The translations under genes were made by a program, and so were the position numbers. Shown in pieces: positions 17,157 to 26,429 of a stretch of 64,000 bases of DNA. The notes under the pieces were generated by a model. The model saw nothing but the letters and a program-made list of their open reading frames with translations. It made no database searches and was not told the origin of the DNA. Source of the stretch: JAICMB01 sp963802915 (GTDB lineage Bacteria; Acidobacteriota; Terriglobia; Bryobacterales; Bryobacteraceae); NCBI GenBank assembly GCA_963802915.1, contig CAWDKQ010000012.1, forward strand, positions 248,001 through 312,000, written 5' to 3'. Position 1 is the first letter of the stretch, and each line of letters starts with the position of its first letter.

Positions 17157-17948
17157 CTATTTTGGCACCAAAGCGACGGCGCGGCACCAACCGGCGCTCG
17201 CGCCCTTGATCTTTACGGGGAGGCACGAGACATAAAATCCATGAGGCGAGGGCAAGCGATCGAGGTTGGCCAGCTTTTCGATCTGGCAGTATTCGCTCGT
17301 GATGCCCGCGTAGTGCGCCGGCCAAATGACGCTGCCATCCCCCGTTCTTTTGAAATCGGCAATCATATCCTGGAAACCGCGATCGAGCGTCCAGGCGTCG
17401 ATTCCAATCACGCGAATGCCCTGCTCAACCAGCCAAAGCGTGCTCTCACGGCCCAAGCCGGGCTGGAGGAAGTACGCTTTCGTGCCCCATCGTTCAGACG
17501 CGCCGGTGTGCAGAAGCACGATATCGCCGGGCTTGAGTTGGTAGTCGATCTTTTGCAGTGCCGATTTGAGATCGTCCACGGTGATCGTTTCACCGGGCTG
17601 TTTATGGCGGACGTCGATCACGACGCCGGGGCCGAAGCACCACTCGAGCGGGATATCGTCGATACGCTTGGCAGGCGTACCGCCCGAGGTCGCGCCGTAA
17701 TGATAGGGAGCGTCGATATGCGTTCCGGCGTGGCTGCTTGCAGTGACATTCTCGACGGCCCATCCACCTCCGTTCGAGTAGACGAGATCCTCGCGGCGGC
17801 ATCCGAAAATGGCCGCGACGGCTGCGCCTCCCGTTTCGTGATCGACGTATTCAATCTTCGGCGGCTCGAGTTCGCCAGCCGCCTGGTGCTCGAGAGATAC
17901 GCTCAGGTCGATCAACCGCAAGGAGGACAGCGCATCGAGATCCGACAT
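17157..17948 (-). CDS. cyclase / arylformamidase family metal hydrolase
   Basis: About 263 residues from the ATG at 17948 (MSDLDALSSLRLIDLSVSLEH). The motif SHAGTHIDAPYHY matches the HxGTHxDxPxH metal-binding signature of kynurenine formamidase-like cyclases, and later EQGIRVIGIDAWTLDRG and IFxxN-like strands complete the fold. Such enzymes hydrolyse N-formylkynurenine or related amides, or act on polyketides; no tryptophan-catabolic neighbours are present, so the substrate is open. An upstream in-frame start at 18047 would run into the divergent OsmC gene and is rejected. Confidence 0.85.
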   Translation of the reverse strand: MSDLDALSSLRLIDLSVSLEHQAAGELEPPKIEYVDHETGGAAVAAIFGCRREDLVYSNGGGWAVENVTASSHAGTHIDAPYHYGATSGGTPAKRIDDIPLEWCFGPGVVIDVRHKQPGETITVDDLKSALQKIDYQLKPGDIVLLHTGASERWGTKAYFLQPGLGRESTLWLVEQGIRVIGIDAWTLDRGFQDMIADFKRTGDGSVIWPAHYAGITSEYCQIEKLANLDRLPSPHGFYVSCLPVKIKGASAGWCRAVALVPK

Positions 17949-17969
17949 ATAGGATGATGGTAGTCCAGT

Positions 17970-18425
17970 ATGTCCGAGCACAAAGCGTTCGTAAAGTGGA
18001 TTTATAAGAACGGCGATTTTCTGAAGGGAACCTACTCGCGAGAGCACACGTGGACTTTCGATGGCGGCGTAGTAGTTCCGGCTTCACCGGCGCCGACGAC
18101 AGTGCGGCCGCCTTATTCCAACCCTGCGAACGTGGATCCCGAAGAAGCCTTCGTCGCGTCGATCTCGAGCTGCCACATGCTCACGTTTCTCTATCTTGCC
18201 GGCAAGGCGGGATTCGACGTGGTCAGCTATGAAGACGACGCGTCCGGCGTTTTGACGAAAAACGAGCGCGGCGCGAAGTGGGTGAGTTCGGTCACCCTGC
18301 GGCCCCGGATCGTCTATGGGGAGCGAAAGCCGACGCGCGAAGAAGAGCAGAAGCTACATCACGACGCACACGAAGAATGTTTTATCTCGAATTCCGTCAA
18401 GACGGAAATCACAGTTGCGATCTGA
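17970..18425 (+). CDS. OsmC family peroxidase
   Basis: About 151 residues. OsmC-like proteins reduce organic hydroperoxides through two cysteines; here C68 in ISSCHMLTFL and C137 in HEECFISNSVK are in the expected places. The family scaffold PANVDPEEAFVASISSCHM is clear. It is divergent from the cyclase gene with only 21 bases between start codons. Predicted role: organic peroxide resistance in the cytoplasm. Confidence 0.9.
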   Translation: MSEHKAFVKWIYKNGDFLKGTYSREHTWTFDGGVVVPASPAPTTVRPPYSNPANVDPEEAFVASISSCHMLTFLYLAGKAGFDVVSYEDDASGVLTKNERGAKWVSSVTLRPRIVYGERKPTREEEQKLHHDAHEECFISNSVKTEITVAI

Positions 18426-18444
18426 TTTGATACACTCATCCGCT

Positions 18445-20517
18445 ATGCGGAACCGTGTTCGTTTCCTGTCCGTACTGCTTCTGACATTTGCCGCTGCCTC
18501 GGCCGCTCCCAATCTCGACCGGGTGGCTAACTCCATCACAATTTACCGCGATACCTACGGCGTACCGCACATTTACGGTCCGACGGACGCGAGCTGTGTT
18601 TTCGGCTACGCATACGCTCAGGCGGAAGATAACTTCTGGCAGATCGAGGACAGCTACATCCGTTCGCTCGGCCGCGCTTCGGAAATTTACGGTGAGCGAA
18701 CGCTCGGCGACGACCGGCTAGTGCGCGCGCTCGAAATCCCGAAGCTTTCGAAAGCGGAGTACGAGCGTGCGTCGCCCAAGATGCGCCAAATCGTGGATGC
18801 ATTCGCCGACGGCATCAATTACTACCTGGCACGCAATCCACAAGTGAAACCGCGGCTGCTTACGCACTTCGAGCCCTGGTACATTTACGCCTTCGGACGT
18901 TTTGGACTCTATCATCAGTTTATTTATCGCCAGACGGGATTGAAGCCGGAAGAGGCTGGAGTGGCCGAGTCGCAGGGATCGAACATGTGGGCCGTCACGC
19001 CCGCGAAGAGCGCCGACGGCCATGCTCTGCTGCTGATCAATCCGCATCAGCCTTTTTTTGGAGTCGGGCAGTGGTACGAAGGGCACCTCCATAGCGGCGA
19101 AGGTTGGGATCTGTCGGGTGCGTCGTTCTTCGGATCCGCGTTTCCGACATTGGGACACAACGAAGCGTTGGGATGGAGCCACACGGTGAATCGGCCGGAC
19201 GTGTTCGATGTTTGGGAAGAAACGTTTGATGACGCGAGCGATCCGCTGGCTTATCGCTACAACGGCGGGCATCGCAAGGCTGTTCGATGGACGGATAGCA
19301 TCGTCGTGAAGACGGAGGCCGGTCCGCAGACGCGCACCTTCACCTTTATGAAGACCCATCATGGACCTGTTCTGGCGCAGCGGAACGGCAAATCTCTCGC
19401 GGTGCGATTCGCGAAATTCGAGGAGGGCGGCCAACTCGATGAATGGTACGCGATGGGTAAGGCTCGCAACCTGGCCGAATTCAAACAGGCTATGTCGTCG
19501 CTTGCGGTCCCGATGTTCAACACGATGTACGCCGATCGCGATGGGAATATTTTCTACATCTATAACGGCGCCGTTCCGAGGCGCTCCACGAAATTCAATT
19601 GGCTGAAGCCAGTTGACGGCAGTTCGACCGAGACGGAGTGGCAGGGTTATCACGCGATGGCGGACCTGCCGCAGCTTTCAAATCCGGCATCGAATTTCAT
19701 GCAGAATTGCAACTCGACGCCGTTCATGACGACATCGGAGGGCAATCCGGTGGCGGGCGATTATCCACCCTACATGGTCGGTGAAGGCGATACGCCGCGG
19801 GCGCGCATTTCCCGGCGCATTCTATCTGCGAAAGACAAATTTTCATTTGAGGAATGGTCGAAGGCGGCGTTCGATACCTACGTGATCGAGGCGGACGATG
19901 AGCTGCCCAAGCTGGAGCAGGCGCTCAAGGACAGCAAACAATTCAGTGGTCCGCTGGATGAGCTACTGAGCTGGAATCGGCGCAGCACAGTGGATTCCGT
20001 GCCGATGACTCTTTTCATGCTGTGGTTCGAGAAAGAATTTGGGACGGCTGTGTTTCCCGCGTCTAAGCCCAAGCCGGACGCAGTGGAAGCATTTGCCCAG
20101 GTGGTTTCGAGTCTGGAGAAAACCTACGGGACATGGCGCGTGCCGTGGGGTGACATCAATCGCATCCAGCGGACGCAGAGCGGCGGCGAAGAGCCGTTCA
20201 GCGACGATCGCATGAGCCTGCCTGTAGCGGGCGCGCCGGGCGATGTCGGGATCGTTTTCAACTTTTATGCGCGGCCGGAGAAGGGTCAGAAGAGGCGCTA
20301 CGGCGTGGCGGGGCATTCCTTCGTGAGCGTGATCGACTTTGCGCCGAAGCGCGTCGAAGCGCGATCCATTTTGCAGTTCGGAGAGAACGCTGATCCGAAT
20401 TCACCGCATTATTTCGACCAGGCGCGTTTGTACGCCAAGCAGGAGTTTAAGCCGGCGTGGTTCACGCTGGAAGAGATCAAGGCGCACACGGAGCGCAGCT
20501 ATCATCCGGGACAGTGA
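18445..20517 (+). CDS. penicillin acylase family protein, secreted
   Basis: About 690 residues from the ATG at 18445, which opens a signal peptide (MRNRVRFLSVLLLTFAAASA). This is an Ntn-hydrolase made as one chain and cut into small and large subunits. The alpha part carries ITIYRDTYGVPHIYGPTDASCVFGYAYAQAEDNFWQIE; the predicted self-cleavage is before S179 in QGSNMWAV, which becomes the catalytic N-terminal serine. NPHQPF and GHNEALGWSHTVN are conserved. Related enzymes cleave acyl amides such as acyl-homoserine lactones or beta-lactam side chains. The longer frame from 18316 overlaps osmC and lacks a signal peptide. The hexamer TACACT at 18431-18436 lies eight bases before the ATG. Confidence 0.88.
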   Translation: MRNRVRFLSVLLLTFAAASAAPNLDRVANSITIYRDTYGVPHIYGPTDASCVFGYAYAQAEDNFWQIEDSYIRSLGRASEIYGERTLGDDRLVRALEIPKLSKAEYERASPKMRQIVDAFADGINYYLARNPQVKPRLLTHFEPWYIYAFGRFGLYHQFIYRQTGLKPEEAGVAESQGSNMWAVTPAKSADGHALLLINPHQPFFGVGQWYEGHLHSGEGWDLSGASFFGSAFPTLGHNEALGWSHTVNRPDVFDVWEETFDDASDPLAYRYNGGHRKAVRWTDSIVVKTEAGPQTRTFTFMKTHHGPVLAQRNGKSLAVRFAKFEEGGQLDEWYAMGKARNLAEFKQAMSSLAVPMFNTMYADRDGNIFYIYNGAVPRRSTKFNWLKPVDGSSTETEWQGYHAMADLPQLSNPASNFMQNCNSTPFMTTSEGNPVAGDYPPYMVGEGDTPRARISRRILSAKDKFSFEEWSKAAFDTYVIEADDELPKLEQALKDSKQFSGPLDELLSWNRRSTVDSVPMTLFMLWFEKEFGTAVFPASKPKPDAVEAFAQVVSSLEKTYGTWRVPWGDINRIQRTQSGGEEPFSDDRMSLPVAGAPGDVGIVFNFYARPEKGQKRRYGVAGHSFVSVIDFAPKRVEARSILQFGENADPNSPHYFDQARLYAKQEFKPAWFTLEEIKAHTERSYHPGQ

Positions 20518-20564
20518 TTCATCGGTTTTAAGATGCACTCACCGCGGAAGAGGCGTCCATCCCG

Positions 20565-21806
20565 CTAGACGTAAGCCGTTTCCCCGTGGAGTTGCTGGTC
20601 CAGACCAGCCACTTCCGTCGCCTCCGTGACTTTTACAGGGGTGATCACATCGATCAGCCAGAGCATGAACAGAGTGAAGAAGAATGCCCAGGCTGAAGAG
20701 ATCAAAACGGCCACAAGCTGGACAGCAAAGAAATGTGGGTTGCCGCGCAGCAAGCCGTCGACACCTCCCGACGATGCCGGGTTCCATGCAGTTGAGGCAA
20801 AGATGCCCAGCAAAACGATACCCAGTAATCCTCCCACTCCATGCACGCCCCAGACATCCAGCGCGTCATCCCAGTGCAGGTAATTCTTTAGCGCGACCGC
20901 GTAGTAACAGACCACGCCCGCGACAATGCCGATCAACACCGCCACTGCCGGAGAAACGTAACCGGCCGCCGGCGTAACGGTGGCCAGCGCTGCCACGGCG
21001 CCGGTCAACAACCCGAGAAAGTGCGGCTTGCGGCTGTTGAACCACTCCACCACCAGCCACGCCACCGCGCCAAACGATGCGGCGATGTCCGTGTTCAGAA
21101 ACGCCACCGCAGTGATGGAATCGACGCGAAACTCGCTCCCCGCGTTGAACCCGTACCATCCAAACCAGAGCAACCCCGTGCCAAGCGCCACCAATGGGAT
21201 ATTGTGCGGACCTTTATCGAGCACTCGCCGCTTGCCAACATAAAGTACGGAGGCCAGTGCCGCCATGCCGGCAATGTTGTGCACCACGATGCCTCCCGCG
21301 AAATCCTTGACGCCCCAGGCTGCCAGCACGCCGCCTCCCCACACCATGTGGACGAAGGGGAAATACACGCAAAGCAGCCACGCCGTCAGGAATGCCATAT
21401 AGGCCTTAAACGTCACGCGGTTTGCGAACGCGCCCGTGATCAGCGCCGGGGTGATGATCGCGAACATCATCTGATACGCGCAGAACACAATCATCGGTAT
21501 CGTCGCGTTGTTGGGCGCCGGCGTGGACAAAGTGATCCCTCGCAGGAACGCCCAGTCGAAATTGCCAATGATGCCGGCATAATCGGTGCCGGATTTCAGA
21601 TCTCCACTGAAGCTCATGGAGAACCCACAAAGCCACCAGAGCACCGTCGTCCATCCCATGGACACAAAGCTCTGAATCATGATTGCGAGAACGTTCTTGC
21701 GTCCCACGAGGCCGCCGTAAAAGAACGCCAGACCCGGTGTCATCAGCATGACCAGGCTGGAACACAAAATCATAAAGCCGGTATTGCCAGTATCGAGGTG
21801 GGGCAT
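20565..21806 (-). CDS. amt: ammonium transporter Amt
   Basis: About 413 residues with eleven predicted membrane helices. The N-terminus reads DTGNTGFMILCSSLVMLMTPGLAFFYGGLVGRKN, the hallmark of Amt/Mep/Rh channels, followed by FVHMVWGGGVLAAWGVKDFAGGIVVHNIAGMAALASVLYVGKRR and HWDDALDVWGVHGVGGLLGIVLLG, containing the pore histidines. I chose ATG 21806 because a perfect TATAAT (21825-21820, minus) overlaps the earlier ATG at 21821; the frame is open to 21845. No signal peptide is seen, unlike enteric AmtB. No glnK/PII gene is adjacent. Confidence 0.93.
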   Translation of the reverse strand: MPHLDTGNTGFMILCSSLVMLMTPGLAFFYGGLVGRKNVLAIMIQSFVSMGWTTVLWWLCGFSMSFSGDLKSGTDYAGIIGNFDWAFLRGITLSTPAPNNATIPMIVFCAYQMMFAIITPALITGAFANRVTFKAYMAFLTAWLLCVYFPFVHMVWGGGVLAAWGVKDFAGGIVVHNIAGMAALASVLYVGKRRVLDKGPHNIPLVALGTGLLWFGWYGFNAGSEFRVDSITAVAFLNTDIAASFGAVAWLVVEWFNSRKPHFLGLLTGAVAALATVTPAAGYVSPAVAVLIGIVAGVVCYYAVALKNYLHWDDALDVWGVHGVGGLLGIVLLGIFASTAWNPASSGGVDGLLRGNPHFFAVQLVAVLISSAWAFFFTLFMLWLIDVITPVKVTEATEVAGLDQQLHGETAYV

Positions 21807-21819
21807 ATCGTCTACGGGC

Positions 21820-21825
21820 ATTATA
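21820..21825 (-). promoter_or_regulatory. consensus -10 box before amt
   Basis: TATAAT on the minus strand, 13 bases before the ATG at 21806, giving a predicted leader of about seven bases. No good -35 hexamer is visible at the standard distance. Confidence 0.4.
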
Positions 21826-21976
21826 TTCCAATAAGGCACCACCATTTAGTGGGTGGATAGCGCTTGCCGCAACCACCTACTCAGAAGAGTCAAGCACGAA
21901 CGAGCCAGCATTGACGATGAGGATTTGATTACTTGACTGGGTCCTAGTGTCTTGTTACTCTTCCCATAAGACGCTT

Positions 21977-24589
21977 ATGGGACAATTCCTCCGTCTTCGC
22001 GCCCTCTTCCAACGACGGCGGCTGGACCATGACCTGGATGAGGAGATCCAGTTCCACGTCTCGATGCTGGAGCGGAAGCACGGGACTCAGGCTTCGGCGC
22101 GACGCAGGTTCGGCAATCCCACACGGCTGAAGGAGGTTTGCCGCGATATGTGGACATTCGTTTCCATCGAGAGGCTGTGGCAGGACGTGCGCTATGCGCA
22201 ACGGATGTTGCGGAAGAATCCTGCCATAACTATCGTGGCAATTCTATCGCTCGCGCTCGGGATCGGCGCCAATGCCGCCATGTTCAGCATCGTGAATAGC
22301 ATTCTGCTGCGCCCGCTGCCGTTCGCAGATCCGGAACGGCTGGTCCGCATAACCGATTACTATCCCAAGGGCGCGGCGGAGGATATGCGGCAACAAAGCC
22401 GGACGATGGATATCGCGGCGTTCACCATCGAGTCTCAATTCAACATGTCGGGACAGGGTGAGGCGGTGCGGTTGCCCGGCAGCGCCGTATCTTCGAACCT
22501 CTTCCCGATGCTGGGAACGCAGCCGCTGTCGGGCCGCACGTTTCACGCCGGCGAAGACCGGCCCGGCTCGGACCGAATCGCGGTGCTGAGCTACAAGCTC
22601 TGGAAAACCAAATTCGGCGGCGATCCCGCGGCCATCGGGAAGGCGATCGCACTCGATGGAGTGAGCCGTGAAGTGGTGGGGATTATGCCTTCGGCTTTTG
22701 TGTTTCCGTCGAGCGATGTACAACTCTGGATTCCGCTTCATCTCGACCCGGGCAATGAGGTGGAATATTGGGACGCCGGATACATGCCGCTGATCGCGCG
22801 GCTGCGGCCGGGCGCAACTCTGGCCCAAGCGCGAGCCGAGGTGCGTGGATTGGTGGCTCACGTTGTACCCCAGTTTCCATGGCAAATGGCGCGGTCGTGG
22901 AATGCCGATGCCGCGGTGCTTCCGTTGCGCAACGACGTCGTCAGCAACGTACGCGGGGAACTGCTGGTGCTATTGAGCGCGGTTGCCTTGATACTACTGA
23001 TCGCGTGTGCGAACGTGGCGAGCCTGTTGCTCTCGCTTTCGGCGGCGCGGCGCAAGGAGATGGCGTTGCGCTCGTCGTTGGGCGCCTCCCGCGGACGCGT
23101 CATGCAGCAGTTGATGACCGAGAGCGTGCTGTTGTCTCTTGCGGGCGGGGCTCTCGGGCTGGCGCTCGCGTACGGTGGATTAGCGGCGTTGAAATCGGTA
23201 TTGCCGGCGGATACGCCTCGTCTGGCCGAAGTCACGATGGATTGGCGGGTGCTCGGCTTCGCGACGATCCTGGCCGTGTTCACGGGACTCGTTTTCGGAC
23301 TCGTTCCCGCGCTGCACGCCGTGCGGCTCAATCTGGCCGGATCGATGAAAGCCGGTGGACAGCAGTCGACCGGCGCAGCGGGATCGCGATTACGCGGCAT
23401 ACTGACGGCGAGCGAGGTCGCACTGGCAGTGGTGTTGTTGATTGGCGCGGGATTGCTGATCAAGAGCCTGTGGCGTCTGACGAGCGTAAATCCAGGTTTT
23501 CAGCGGGCTCAGATCCTCACGGTTCGCGTGTCGCCGGACCGGTCGGTATGCCAGCAGCCCGCGGCATGCATCGCGTTCTACAACGACCTGATTCATCGCG
23601 CTGCCAGTGTCGAAGGAGTGCTCGGGGTAGCGGCGACCGATGGTGTTCCCATGAGCGGCGAAGTGCCTGCCGTGGCCGCCGAACTGGAAGATCATCCGTT
23701 CATCCCGTCGCAGAATCTCGCGACGGTACTGTGGGCCGGAGGCGTCACGCCGGAGTATTTCCGTATGCTCGGCATTCCTCTTTTGCGGGGCAGGGAATTC
23801 ACGAATCAGGATGGCGAGAAGTCGGAGAAGGTAATCCTGGTGAGCGCCGCGACCGCGCGGCGTTACTGGCCCGGCAAAGACCCGATCGGGAAGCACATCC
23901 GGGTTGTCTGGGAACAGGAGCAGCGGAGGGTGGTGGGAGTGGTCGGCGACGTTCGGCAGTACGATCTCGCGAACAGTACGCCGAACTGGATCGGCGGCGC
24001 CATCTATATGCCTTATCCGCAATCCGAGGGGCTCGACCGGCAACTGCCTCTCACCATGAATCTGCTGGTCAAGACAGTGCAGAATCCCAGCGACATCTCG
24101 ACGGAACTGCGGGCGCTGGTGGCGAGCCGGAATCCCAATGTCCCGGTCGGCGAGGTGCACACTCTGAATTCAGTGGTTGAAGAATCAACCACAGGGTCGC
24201 GATCGATGATGTGGTTATTCGTGGCTTTCGGCGGCGTGGCGCTATTGCTGGCTGCCATCGGGACGTACGGCGTCATTTCATATTCGGTATCGCAGCGGAC
24301 CTACGAGATGGGCGTGCGCGTGGCTCTTGGGGCGACAAGGGCAAGAATCTTCGGCATGGTACTGGAGCAGTCTCTGCGCCTGGTGTCGATCGGACTGGCC
24401 TGCGGCGTGGTTATCTCGTTTGCGCTGACGCGGATGCTGGTGCAATTCCTATACGGCGTAGGCGCGACCGATCCATGGACCTTTCTGGGCGTGGCTGTGG
24501 TCCTGATTGTCACGGCATTGCTGGCTGGTTATGTCCCGGCGTGGCGAGCGTCTCGAGTGGACCCACTCAAGGCCCTGCGGGTAGATTAG
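21977..24589 (+). CDS. ADOP-family ABC permease (second copy)
   Basis: About 870 residues from the ATG at 21977 (MGQFLRLRALFQRRRLDHDLDEEIQFH); a GTG at 21947 is in frame but adds only ten atypical residues. Same architecture as the protein at 10907-13618: ADOP N-terminal segment, helix NPAITIVAILSLALGIGANAAMFSIVNSILLRPLPF, first periplasmic domain, three-helix block, helix VALAVVLLIGAGLLIKSLWRL, second periplasmic domain, and the final block ending GYVPAWRASRVDPLKALRVD. The TTGACT at 21933-21938 with TACTCT at 21956-21961 is a weak promoter candidate. No ATPase gene adjoins it. Probable role: MacB/LolE-like export or envelope mechanics. Confidence 0.88.
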   Translation: MGQFLRLRALFQRRRLDHDLDEEIQFHVSMLERKHGTQASARRRFGNPTRLKEVCRDMWTFVSIERLWQDVRYAQRMLRKNPAITIVAILSLALGIGANAAMFSIVNSILLRPLPFADPERLVRITDYYPKGAAEDMRQQSRTMDIAAFTIESQFNMSGQGEAVRLPGSAVSSNLFPMLGTQPLSGRTFHAGEDRPGSDRIAVLSYKLWKTKFGGDPAAIGKAIALDGVSREVVGIMPSAFVFPSSDVQLWIPLHLDPGNEVEYWDAGYMPLIARLRPGATLAQARAEVRGLVAHVVPQFPWQMARSWNADAAVLPLRNDVVSNVRGELLVLLSAVALILLIACANVASLLLSLSAARRKEMALRSSLGASRGRVMQQLMTESVLLSLAGGALGLALAYGGLAALKSVLPADTPRLAEVTMDWRVLGFATILAVFTGLVFGLVPALHAVRLNLAGSMKAGGQQSTGAAGSRLRGILTASEVALAVVLLIGAGLLIKSLWRLTSVNPGFQRAQILTVRVSPDRSVCQQPAACIAFYNDLIHRAASVEGVLGVAATDGVPMSGEVPAVAAELEDHPFIPSQNLATVLWAGGVTPEYFRMLGIPLLRGREFTNQDGEKSEKVILVSAATARRYWPGKDPIGKHIRVVWEQEQRRVVGVVGDVRQYDLANSTPNWIGGAIYMPYPQSEGLDRQLPLTMNLLVKTVQNPSDISTELRALVASRNPNVPVGEVHTLNSVVEESTTGSRSMMWLFVAFGGVALLLAAIGTYGVISYSVSQRTYEMGVRVALGATRARIFGMVLEQSLRLVSIGLACGVVISFALTRMLVQFLYGVGATDPWTFLGVAVVLIVTALLAGYVPAWRASRVDPLKALRVD

Positions 24590-24593
24590 GAGT

Positions 24594-24803
24594 ATGTGCC
24601 GCAGCATCAAAGTACTCCGACAGCCCGAATCCCCGGCAACCCCGGAAGAGGTGTCGGCGGCGGCGCTCCAGTTTGTGCGAAAGGTCAGCGGATTTCGGAA
24701 ACCGTCCAAGGTCAACCAGCCGGCGTTCGATGAAGCCGTCCGGGAGATCGCGAACGTTACTTCCCGTCTGCTCGAAAAACTATCCCCCACTGCGGTCCAT
24801 TGA
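24594..24803 (+). CDS. DUF2277 family small protein
   Basis: 69 residues, starting MCRSIKVLRQPESPATPEEVSAAALQFVRKVSGFRKPSKVNQ, which matches the compact DUF2277 family (MCRxIK, A-A-LQ-VRK-SG, KPS-x-N). The function is not known. It begins four bases after the ADOP permease stop, with an AGGAG directly ahead of its ATG, so it is probably co-transcribed with the permease gene. Confidence 0.85.
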   Translation: MCRSIKVLRQPESPATPEEVSAAALQFVRKVSGFRKPSKVNQPAFDEAVREIANVTSRLLEKLSPTAVH

Positions 24804-24855
24804 GCTCGCTTCCCGCACTGGGCGATAATAACAGGGAGCGGGACGGGGCCCTCCT

Positions 24856-25770
24856 TTGGAAAAGCAGCAACGCCAGAATGTTCTCAGCGTCGACGTGGAA
24901 GACTATTTCCAGGTAGAGGCTTTCAGTGGAGTTGTCGATCGCCGCGAGTGGGAATCCTATCCCAGCCGCGTTGAAGCCAATACTCATCGATTATTGGACC
25001 TGTTCGACGAAACCGGCGTCAAGACGACGTGCTTCATTCTGGGATGGGTTGCCGAGCGCTATCCCGGTCTGGTGGCTGAGATTGTCCGGCGCGGTCACGA
25101 ACCGGCCTGCCATTCTTACTGGCATCGGTTGATTTTCAAATTGTCGCCTCAGGAATTCCGCGAAGACACGCGCCGGGCGAAGGATGTCATCGAGCAGGCC
25201 GCCGGCGAGGCCGTCTACGGTTATCGAGCGCCGAGTTTTTCGATCACGAAAAAGTCCTCCTGGGCGCCGGATATACTCGCAGAACTCGGATTCCGTTACG
25301 ATTCCAGTATTTTTCCTGTCAAACATGACGTTTATGGTGTTCCGGACGCTCCGCGGGAGCCGTTCCGTCTGGAAACCCCGTCCGGTCCGCTCAATGAATA
25401 TCCGATGACGACGTTCCGATTCGGGAACAGCCCGAACATGCCCGTCGCTGGAGGCGGATATTTGCGTATTTTCCCTTACTGGTATACGAGCGTGGGGGTG
25501 CGGCGGGTTTGGAAGGAAGGGCTTTCGGTCATTACGTACATCCATCCTTGGGAGGTCGACCCGGAGCAGCCGCGCTTAAACGGAGGCCTGAAATCGAGGC
25601 TGCGGCACTATACAAATCTGTCCAAAACCGTCCCCCGGCTCCGAAAACTGATCGCGATGGGTCCATTCCGAAGCTTTCGAGACTGCGGAATCGAACCGGG
25701 AGTGAGGAAATTCGCCTGGACGGACGATAGTGTTACAGGAACACCAGTGGAGAGTCTTACTGAACGATGA
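24856..25770 (+). CDS. XrtA/PEP-CTERM-type polysaccharide deacetylase (DUF3473)
   Basis: About 304 residues, beginning at a TTG with no in-frame ATG before the first conserved strand. The NodB domain has NVLSVDVEDYFQVEAF (metal-binding aspartates), RRGHEPACHSYWHRL (the HSxxH pair) and YGYRAPSFSI. The C-terminal HPWEVDPEQPRL belongs to the DUF3473 extension typical of deacetylases in exosortase/EPS clusters. It removes N-acetyl groups from a glycan during export or assembly. It forms a tightly packed unit with the methyltransferase (four-base ATGA overlap) and the GT2 gene. No exosortase is in the window. Confidence 0.9.
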   Translation: MEKQQRQNVLSVDVEDYFQVEAFSGVVDRREWESYPSRVEANTHRLLDLFDETGVKTTCFILGWVAERYPGLVAEIVRRGHEPACHSYWHRLIFKLSPQEFREDTRRAKDVIEQAAGEAVYGYRAPSFSITKKSSWAPDILAELGFRYDSSIFPVKHDVYGVPDAPREPFRLETPSGPLNEYPMTTFRFGNSPNMPVAGGGYLRIFPYWYTSVGVRRVWKEGLSVITYIHPWEVDPEQPRLNGGLKSRLRHYTNLSKTVPRLRKLIAMGPFRSFRDCGIEPGVRKFAWTDDSVTGTPVESLTER

Positions 25771-26429
25771 AACAAGACAATATGCCGCAAGTGGCGCGAT
25801 TCTGGAACGACATCGCTTCCGAGTTCGATTCCATTTATACCGGCGAAAACAAGAGCGCAATCAGCCGCACTTTGGATCATATCTTCCGCAAAGATATGTA
25901 CCAGCGGTACGAATGGGTGATGCGTAAGGCTGGCGACGTGCAAGGCACGCGGATCTGCGATGTGGGCTGCGGGTCCGGCCGTTTCGTGACGGCGCTGGCT
26001 AAAAAGGGCGCGGAACACATTACGGGTGTTGATGTCGCGCCGGAAATGTTGAAGATCGCCCGCGGGGTGGTGGCGCAGGATGGCGTCGCGGATCGCTGCG
26101 ACTTTGTGCTCTCCGACGTTCTCAACTGGAAAACCGACGACAAGTACGACCTCAGCATTGCGATCGGATTCTGGGACTACATCATGGAACCGCCGGAGCG
26201 TTTGCGGCTGATCCGGAATTTTACGACCAAGAAGTTTCTGAGTGCATGGCCCCGTTATTGGACGTGGCGCATGCCGGTGCGAAAAGTGCGCCTGCAATAT
26301 ATCCGCGGATGCCCGGTGTACTTCTTCCGCAAGCCGCAGGTCTATAAGCTGATTGAGGGCGCGGGATTCAAGGTGGATTCCTGCGAGACAATCGGCAAAT
26401 TGTTCTGCGTCGAGGCGACGCCCATTTAG
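25767..26429 (+). CDS. class I SAM-dependent methyltransferase
   Basis: About 220 residues, cytoplasmic. The SAM-binding motif I is ICDVGCGSGRFVTALAKKG, followed by ITGVDVAPEML (motif post-I) and KYDLSIAIGFWDYI. The N-terminus FWNDIASEFDSIYTG is like that of small UbiG/tocopherol-type methyltransferases. Its ATG overlaps the deacetylase stop, and its stop overlaps the GT2 start by one base, so it is a middle gene of the polysaccharide unit and probably methylates a sugar or lipid intermediate; the target is inferred only from context. Confidence 0.82.
   Translation: MKQDNMPQVARFWNDIASEFDSIYTGENKSAISRTLDHIFRKDMYQRYEWVMRKAGDVQGTRICDVGCGSGRFVTALAKKGAEHITGVDVAPEMLKIARGVVAQDGVADRCDFVLSDVLNWKTDDKYDLSIAIGFWDYIMEPPERLRLIRNFTTKKFLSAWPRYWTWRMPVRKVRLQYIRGCPVYFFRKPQVYKLIEGAGFKVDSCETIGKLFCVEATPI

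Noticed and set aside
18316..18444. N-terminal extension of the penicillin acylase frame
   Set aside because: It overlaps osmC, is basic and lacks signal-peptide character; the ATG at 18445 exposes a proper signal peptide.
22768..24180. 470-codon plus-strand open frame inside the second ADOP permease gene
   Set aside because: It lies in another frame of a clearly real gene, has Arg/Gly-rich composition with no recognisable motif, and reflects GC-rich codon bias.
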